Shown: one piece after another, positions 50,713-54,301 of the stretch
How the letters are laid out: the number at the start of each line of letters is the position of its first letter
How positions within the stretch are numbered: position 1 is the stretch's first letter
Source: Clostridia bacterium
GTDB taxonomy: Bacteria > Bacillota > Clostridia > Christensenellales > Borkfalkiaceae
DNA length: 54,301 nucleotides
Direction of reading: 5' to 3'
Assembly: GCA_017621735.1 (NCBI GenBank)
Contig: JAGASM010000002.1
Location: 1-54,301, forward strand
Notes under the pieces: model-generated
The model's input: the letters and a program-made list of their open reading frames with translations, nothing else
What the model was told of the DNA's origin: nothing
The model's database searches: none
Program-made: the position numbers and the translations under genes

Positions 50713-51065
50713 CCCCCGCATTTTTGTTTTTCGGCGCCTTTTGTCTTACAGCAAGCGCCCTTTTCTCTCCGCTCCCCGTTTCTTTACGGTGCTTATGCTC
50801 TTTCCAACAAACGGGGACACCCTCTCTCAATCCCGCACCCCGTTTTGCCTCTGTCTTGTGCCTTTCCTTCGCGATAATCCCCCGCATTTTTGTTTTTCGG
50901 CGCTTATGCTCTTTCCAACCTGCGCGCTTCTCTCTACCGCCCCGCGCCCCGTATCTCTTTCAGCCTTGTGTCTTTCCTTCGCGATAATCCCCCGCATTTT
51001 TGTTTTTCAGCGCTTATGCTCTTTCCAACCTGCGCGCTTTTCTCTACCGCCCCGCGCCCCGTATC
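50713..51065. repeat. Tandem repeats (110-bp period) between two small plus-strand genes
   Basis: Copies at about 50856-50955 and 50967-51065 are nearly identical. A third, diverged and longer copy starts at 50713 (CCCCCGCATTTTTG). Each contains CTTATGCTCTTTCCAAC and a CCGCCCCGCGCCCCGTAT block. The region 50660-51095 contains no gene. Confidence 0.9.
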
Positions 51066-51095
51066 GTTTTTCCTCTCTTTCCACATACTGTCGGC

Positions 51096-51305
51096 ATGAA
51101 ACTTACCACCCACGTTTGCTGTTTTCTTCTCATTTTTTTCGGACTTTGTGCCGCCGTATACGCCTTAACGGGATTCCCGCTCTTGTATTTTTTGTGTTTT
51201 TCCAACACGGTTGCCTTTCGCGCCGTCCTCTCCTTGGGGGGGATTGCGGCGGGGTGGCTTCTTTTTTGGCTGATTGCCTTTCGTCCGACTGCGCAACTCA
51301 GTTAA
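51096..51305 (+). CDS. Small two-helix membrane protein
   Basis: 69 residues with two membrane helices (about 7-31 and 44-62). The pattern VYALTGFPLLYFLCF ... GWLLFWLIAFRP resembles small conserved membrane proteins of Clostridia with no known role. No Shine-Dalgarno or promoter is obvious, and the longer in-frame extension is repeat-derived. Codon pattern and hydrophobic layout favour a real gene. Confidence 0.6.
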   Translation: MKLTTHVCCFLLIFFGLCAAVYALTGFPLLYFLCFSNTVAFRAVLSLGGIAAGWLLFWLIAFRPTAQLS

Positions 51306-51310
51306 ATTGC

Positions 51311-51339
51311 TTGACGCATTTCCGAAAAAGTGATAGGAT
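51311..51339 (+). promoter_or_regulatory. Promoter of queT
   Basis: TTGACG (51311-51316), a 17-nt spacer and TAGGAT (51334-51339). Confidence 0.72.
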
Positions 51340-51346
51340 AAAGGCA

Positions 51347-51388
51347 CGGAAGGTTTTCGGCAAACACTTCCGAATAAAAAAACCGAGG
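51347..51388 (+). ncRNA. preQ1-I riboswitch
   Basis: A compact H-type pseudoknot. P1 is CGGAAG (51347-51352) with CTTCCG (51367-51372). The loop TCGG (51357-51360) pairs with CCGA (51383-51386) as P2. The L2 segment CAAACA starts with the expected C, and L3 is A-rich. P2 overlaps the GAGG Shine-Dalgarno of queT, so ligand binding should block translation. Confidence 0.85.
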
Positions 51389-51397
51389 TAATTCAAT

Positions 51398-51949
51398 ATG
51401 AAAGGATTTTTTACCACCAAGCGCCTTTGCCGCGCGGGGATTATCGCCGCGCTTTACGCCGTTCTCACCTATGTGTTCGGTGCACTCTCTTCGCAAGGCG
51501 TTTTGCAAATCCGCCCTGCGGAAGCGCTTTGCGTGCTTCCTCTTTTTTATGCGGAAGCAGTTCCCGCCCTCTTCGTCGGGTGCGTCGTTGCGAATATTCT
51601 TTCCGTCTACGGAATTTACGACGTCTTGTTCGGCTCGCTTGCAACGCTCGTCGGTGCAATTCTCACCTATTTTGTGGGCAAACTCTTTCGGCATATCGCG
51701 TTGAAAATTGCCGTCGGAGGAATCTTTCCCGTCCTCGTCAACACGTTCGTCGTTCCGCTCATTATCGTATTTTTCTCTCCCGACTACGACGCGACGAGTA
51801 CTACCTACTGGTTGTATGCCCTTTCCATATTTTTAAGTGAAACGGTTTGGGTGTATGCGTTAGGGACTCCCCTCGCTTTATTTGTTAGAAAAATGCAACA
51901 AAAGGGCGTTTCTGCCTTTGCAAACGGTACAAAAAACTGCAATACGTAG
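51398..51949 (+). CDS. queT: QueT-family queuosine precursor transporter
   Basis: A 183-residue membrane protein of the QueT family, thought to be the substrate-binding component of an energy-coupling-factor importer for a queuosine precursor. Helices span about 12-30, 45-70, 75-95, 104-125 and 137-160. ALYAVLTYVFG and IRPAEALCVLPLFY are characteristic. GAGG lies 8 nt before the ATG inside a preQ1 riboswitch, which supports the substrate. No queuosine synthesis genes are in the window. Confidence 0.93.
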   Translation: MKGFFTTKRLCRAGIIAALYAVLTYVFGALSSQGVLQIRPAEALCVLPLFYAEAVPALFVGCVVANILSVYGIYDVLFGSLATLVGAILTYFVGKLFRHIALKIAVGGIFPVLVNTFVVPLIIVFFSPDYDATSTTYWLYALSIFLSETVWVYALGTPLALFVRKMQQKGVSAFANGTKNCNT

Positions 51950-51961
51950 TAAAAATTTGTG

Positions 51962-51991
51962 AACAACTCCGTATTTACGGAGTTGTTTTTT
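51962..51991 (+). terminator. Terminator of queT
   Basis: Stem AACAACTCCGT (51962-51972) with 51977-51987, then T-run. Confidence 0.88.
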
Positions 51992-51994
51992 GAT

Positions 51995-52031
51995 TAGAAA
52001 GCCGTCCGCCGACGATTGTCGGCGGACGGCT
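51995..52031 (-). terminator. Terminator of the HAD phosphatase gene
   Basis: Stem GCCGTCCGCCGAC (52001-52013) with 52018-52030, loop GATT, then TTTCT on the minus strand. Back to back with the queT terminator. Confidence 0.82.
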
Positions 52032-52037
52032 TATTTT

Positions 52038-52745
52038 TTACAAATATTTTATGACGTCCCAAATGGACGCCGCTTTTTCCGTAACAAAATCGGGAGTCGG
52101 CTCCTCCGAACGGGTAACCCAAATACCGTCCATGCCCACCCCGTGCGCCCCGCGCATGTCGGACGTAAGCGAATCGCCGATCATCACACATTCTTCCGCC
52201 GTCGCATTCAAGCGGGACAAAATTTGACGGTAAAACTCTTCCGTCGGTTTGATTGAGCCCATCTCCTCGGAAATAAACAACCCGTGCAAATACGGCTTAA
52301 TTTTTTGTAACCGCCCGTGTTGCAAGCGGGAAAGCCCGTTCGTCGCAATACAAACGCGGTACCCTTTTTGGGAAAGTTGCTCAATCAGTTCGTCCGCGCG
52401 CTCGATATAATGCGACGGAAGGGCGAGCGCCTCTTCAAACGACGACTGCGCAAGGTCGCGCTTCCCGTTTAGATCAAACGTGCCGTCTACCCAAGAAAAA
52501 AGGCGACGGACGTGTTCTTCGTATAAAGCATGCCAACTTTCTTGCACGCGCAAAGAAAATACGTCGTTTAAGCCAACCTCCTGCCAACATTGCGCCGACC
52601 GTGCCCAACACCGCTCGATCTCCTCGTCCGAAACGGCAACCCCCGCCGTTTGGAACGCGATTCGGAACGCGCGGCGCTCGTCCTCGTCAAAACTGATGAC
52701 GGTATGGTCGGCGTCAAATAGCAAATAGCGGTATTTTTGTTTCAT
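52038..52745 (-). CDS. HAD hydrolase, YjjG-like nucleotidase
   Basis: A 235-residue haloacid dehalogenase-type phosphatase. Motif I is FDADHTV (nucleophile Asp near 10), motif II is ATNGL, motif III is the Lys in GSIKPTEEFY, and motif IV is GDSLTSDMRGA. The helical cap (about 20-95) and overall layout resemble YjjG/YfnB pyrimidine 5'-nucleotidases, which clean up non-canonical nucleotides. AAGGG precedes the ATG. A weak TTTACG-17-TACAAC match may be the promoter. Confidence 0.9.
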   Translation of the reverse strand: MKQKYRYLLFDADHTVISFDEDERRAFRIAFQTAGVAVSDEEIERCWARSAQCWQEVGLNDVFSLRVQESWHALYEEHVRRLFSWVDGTFDLNGKRDLAQSSFEEALALPSHYIERADELIEQLSQKGYRVCIATNGLSRLQHGRLQKIKPYLHGLFISEEMGSIKPTEEFYRQILSRLNATAEECVMIGDSLTSDMRGAHGVGMDGIWVTRSEEPTPDFVTEKAASIWDVIKYL

Positions 52746-52809
52746 AATCCCTTCTTGTTGTATTTTTGCAGTGTGTTTACGTAAAAAGCGAGGAACGTTT
52801 CTTTCTTTT

Positions 52810-53739
52810 TTATCCGTTTTGTTGATTGTTTGCCTTAATTGCTTTTAAGTTTAAGGCATCTGCGGGAATGGTTATTTCTTGTGAATCAGCGATAATATAA
52901 CTGCCGTCATAGTCTAATTCTTCGGACGGCTCTTTTCCTTCAAAATTTTGTTTTACTGCCTCTAACATGGAGAGCGTTGTGTAATCATTTGTAATTCCAT
53001 AGCGTACGTAATGAATTTTATTGTCTTTTAACATGATAACGCTATGAGTATCTGCACCCGTTCCATTTGTCCCTCTCCAGCCGATCCATTCGGCGGCGGT
53101 TTGACAATCTTCTCCAAACGTTTGCTTTTCGATAATATCAACAACTTCTTGATATTGAGATTCTTCTTCTCTACTAACGCTCATTGCATAAATCAGCGTT
53201 GCTGTCGTTGCCCTTGCAATATATTCGATCCCTTCTTCACAAATGGATTGATACGTTAAATCAGCGGTTATATTTGAGCAAGTGATTTCTCCATAAACAA
53301 GACAATTGCTGCCCAAAGAAGAGTGAACTGATGCAACCACACCGATTGTATCAACAATTCCACTTTCCCCCTCTTTGAGATAAAGATAGTAGGTTTCGTT
53401 TACCGTGGCGTTTATATCAATAAATTGGGCAAGTTTTCCAAGATGTCTTGCAAGATTTGTTTCGAGTTTTGCTATGTTTTCCGCTGTCGTTACGTCGAAA
53501 GGTTGTTCGGGCGTTTCCGGTTCAGTCGGTTCGCTCGGCTCGCTCGGAGTGGACGGCTCTTGCGGCTCGGTTGGGGTTGTAGGCTCGCTCGGAACGTTCG
53601 GCTCGGTTGGCTGTTCGGGAACAACGGGCTCTTGCGGTTCGATAGGCTCTTGGGGTGTTTGCGGGGGAACGGGTGTTTCATCCGTTACGGGCGGAAGGTC
53701 TACAGACGGCGTTTCTCCGCACGCGGACGTGCAAAACAC
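52810..53739 (-). CDS. Pro/Glu-repeat lipoprotein with damaged signal peptide
   Basis: The intact frame encodes 309 residues. It contains the end of a lipoprotein signal (TSACGE), a stretch of E-P-x-x-P repeats (about 15-75), and a C-terminal domain of about 230 residues not recognised (CxxY patterns, DYTTLSMLEAVKQNF). Upstream in the same frame the signal peptide continues (KVGCLFAAAMV, then TAG at 53746-53748, then FGVF), so a stop interrupts the hydrophobic core. A GGGAGGGGG site lies further upstream but no start codon follows it in frame. The GTG at 53739 has no ribosome site. The gene is visibly richer in A+T than its neighbours. It is probably a recent pseudogene or acquired gene. Confidence 0.6.
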   Translation of the reverse strand: MFCTSACGETPSVDLPPVTDETPVPPQTPQEPIEPQEPVVPEQPTEPNVPSEPTTPTEPQEPSTPSEPSEPTEPETPEQPFDVTTAENIAKLETNLARHLGKLAQFIDINATVNETYYLYLKEGESGIVDTIGVVASVHSSLGSNCLVYGEITCSNITADLTYQSICEEGIEYIARATTATLIYAMSVSREEESQYQEVVDIIEKQTFGEDCQTAAEWIGWRGTNGTGADTHSVIMLKDNKIHYVRYGITNDYTTLSMLEAVKQNFEGKEPSEELDYDGSYIIADSQEITIPADALNLKAIKANNQQNG

Positions 53740-53857
53740 ACCGAACTACACCATTGCCGCGGCAAACAAACAGCCTACTTTTAATCTACCCCCTCCCTAT
53801 TTTTCAACGCTTTTACCATAACTTTTCCCTCCAATTTTTCGCCCGCCTGTGGGCAGT

Positions 53858-54061
53858 TTACCAGTCTTGTTTTTTCAGGCTCTTGTCTTTTACGTCGTCG
53901 TAAAATTCAAAATAGCGCGCTTTCCATTCCGCGGGAGAAATCGGACGCTCTTCGTCGCGCATGGCGGCGAGATATTCCTCTAATTCTTCGGGCGTGAAAT
54001 CACCTTCGGATATTTCTCCGTCGTAGGCGGAAAACAGTTTCATCATATCATACTGCGACAT
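53858..54061 (-). CDS. Uncharacterised 67-residue acidic protein
   Basis: A soluble, acidic peptide (GDFTPEELEEYLAAMRDEERPISPAEWKARYF). No known motif. AAGGAG precedes the ATG with good spacing and a consensus promoter lies just upstream, so it is a real gene. It stands alone between the rRNA operon and the damaged lipoprotein gene. Confidence 0.75.
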   Translation of the reverse strand: MSQYDMMKLFSAYDGEISEGDFTPEELEEYLAAMRDEERPISPAEWKARYFEFYDDVKDKSLKKQDW

Positions 54062-54081
54062 AAATTCTCCTTATTGTGCCT

Positions 54082-54110
54082 ATTATATCATAAACGACAC
54101 GTTTGCGCAA
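54082..54110 (-). promoter_or_regulatory. Promoter of the 67-codon gene
   Basis: TTGCGC (54105-54110), a 17-nt spacer and TATAAT (54082-54087) on the minus strand. Confidence 0.8.
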
Positions 54111-54120
54111 CGGATTCTGC

Positions 54121-54153
54121 AAAAAATAAGAGGTCATCGAATGATGACCTCTT
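54121..54153 (-). terminator. rRNA operon terminator
   Basis: Stem AAGAGGTCAT (54128-54137) with 54144-54153, loop CGAATG, then six T on the minus strand. It lies 10 bases after 5S. Confidence 0.9.
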
Positions 54154-54163
54154 AAAAGTGAAA

Positions 54164-54281
54164 GGTGGCAACTACCTATCCTCCCGAGCGGTGGCCCGCT
54201 GAGTACTTTCGGCGTAAGAGAGCTTAACTTCTGTGTTCGGGATGGGAACAGGTGGATCCTCTCTGCTATCGTCACCACCAT
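54164..54281 (-). rRNA. rrf: 5S ribosomal RNA
   Basis: About 118 nt read on the minus strand. The conserved blocks CCATCCCGAACACAGAAG and TTAAGCTCTCTTACGCCGA are present, and the terminal helix (GGTGG with CCACC) closes. It is the last gene of an rRNA operon that continues beyond the right edge. Ends may be off by one or two bases. Confidence 0.95.
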
Positions 54282-54301
54282 GGTATATTATATCCCTTTC
54301 G

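Noticed and set aside
50660..51305. Long plus-strand frames (100-240 codons) across the repeat region
   Set aside because: They are produced by the 110-bp repeat; only the last 69 codons look like a true membrane protein.

Overview
The window looks like a chromosomal segment of a spore-forming, probably anaerobic member of the Bacillota, most likely class Clostridia. The evidence is gene content and order: the operon yqfC-yqfD-phoH-pgpH-ybeY-era-yqzL-recO, a remnant of the yaaO-holB-yaaT-yabB-rsmI cluster, the germination pair sleB-ypeB, and rubrerythrin. Nearly all genes are on the minus strand. They follow sigma-A promoters (TTGACA/TATAAT with a 17-nt spacer) and strong Shine-Dalgarno sequences, and genes within operons often overlap as ATGA. 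The genus cannot be read from the sequence.

Layout. 1-4055: a large surface lipoprotein with its own promoter and terminator. 4056-4850: a gene-poor stretch. 4891-11030: the housekeeping and sporulation operon recO to yqfC, including a 34-codon yqzL. 11105-14717: glycolysis and peptide turnover (gap, M29 aminopeptidase, divergent class II fba). 14809-17689: two paralogous trypsin-like lipoproteins. 17890-20747: rubrerythrin with two tiny downstream genes, then a CLC antiporter with a TrkA-C domain. 21129-24586: a heterodimeric ABC exporter. 24731-28173: cation homeostasis, with a Ca/cation antiporter behind a yybP-ykoY (Mn2+) riboswitch, an acyltransferase and the Mn2+ exporter mntP. 28291-33721: an RlmI-like methyltransferase, a GNAT protein, cardiolipin synthase and trmL. 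33881-39508: ypeB, sleB behind a sigma-G-like promoter, tex and a hemolysin III protein. 40390-46400: translation and DNA-replication genes (rsmI, a TrmN6-like methyltransferase, ferredoxin, PSP1, holB, a decarboxylase). 46453-50258: lysS, greA, an aminotransferase and an Lrp regulator. 50364-51949: plus-strand genes including queT behind a preQ1-I riboswitch. 52038-54061: a HAD phosphatase, an AT-rich lipoprotein gene with a damaged signal peptide, and a small protein. The window ends in a minus-strand 5S rRNA, the tail of an rRNA operon.

The most unusual feature is not a gene family. Intergenic DNA at about ten places carries local tandem duplications with repeat periods of about 60 to 160 bp. 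They often contain the 3' end of the adjacent gene and its terminator. Each locus repeats its own sequence, so this is not a dispersed element. Other points worth attention are a YpeB with a 178-residue, 40 percent Lys/Arg N-terminal extension, a PgpH lacking the usual extracytoplasmic domain, and two genes whose predicted transcription start coincides with the start codon.
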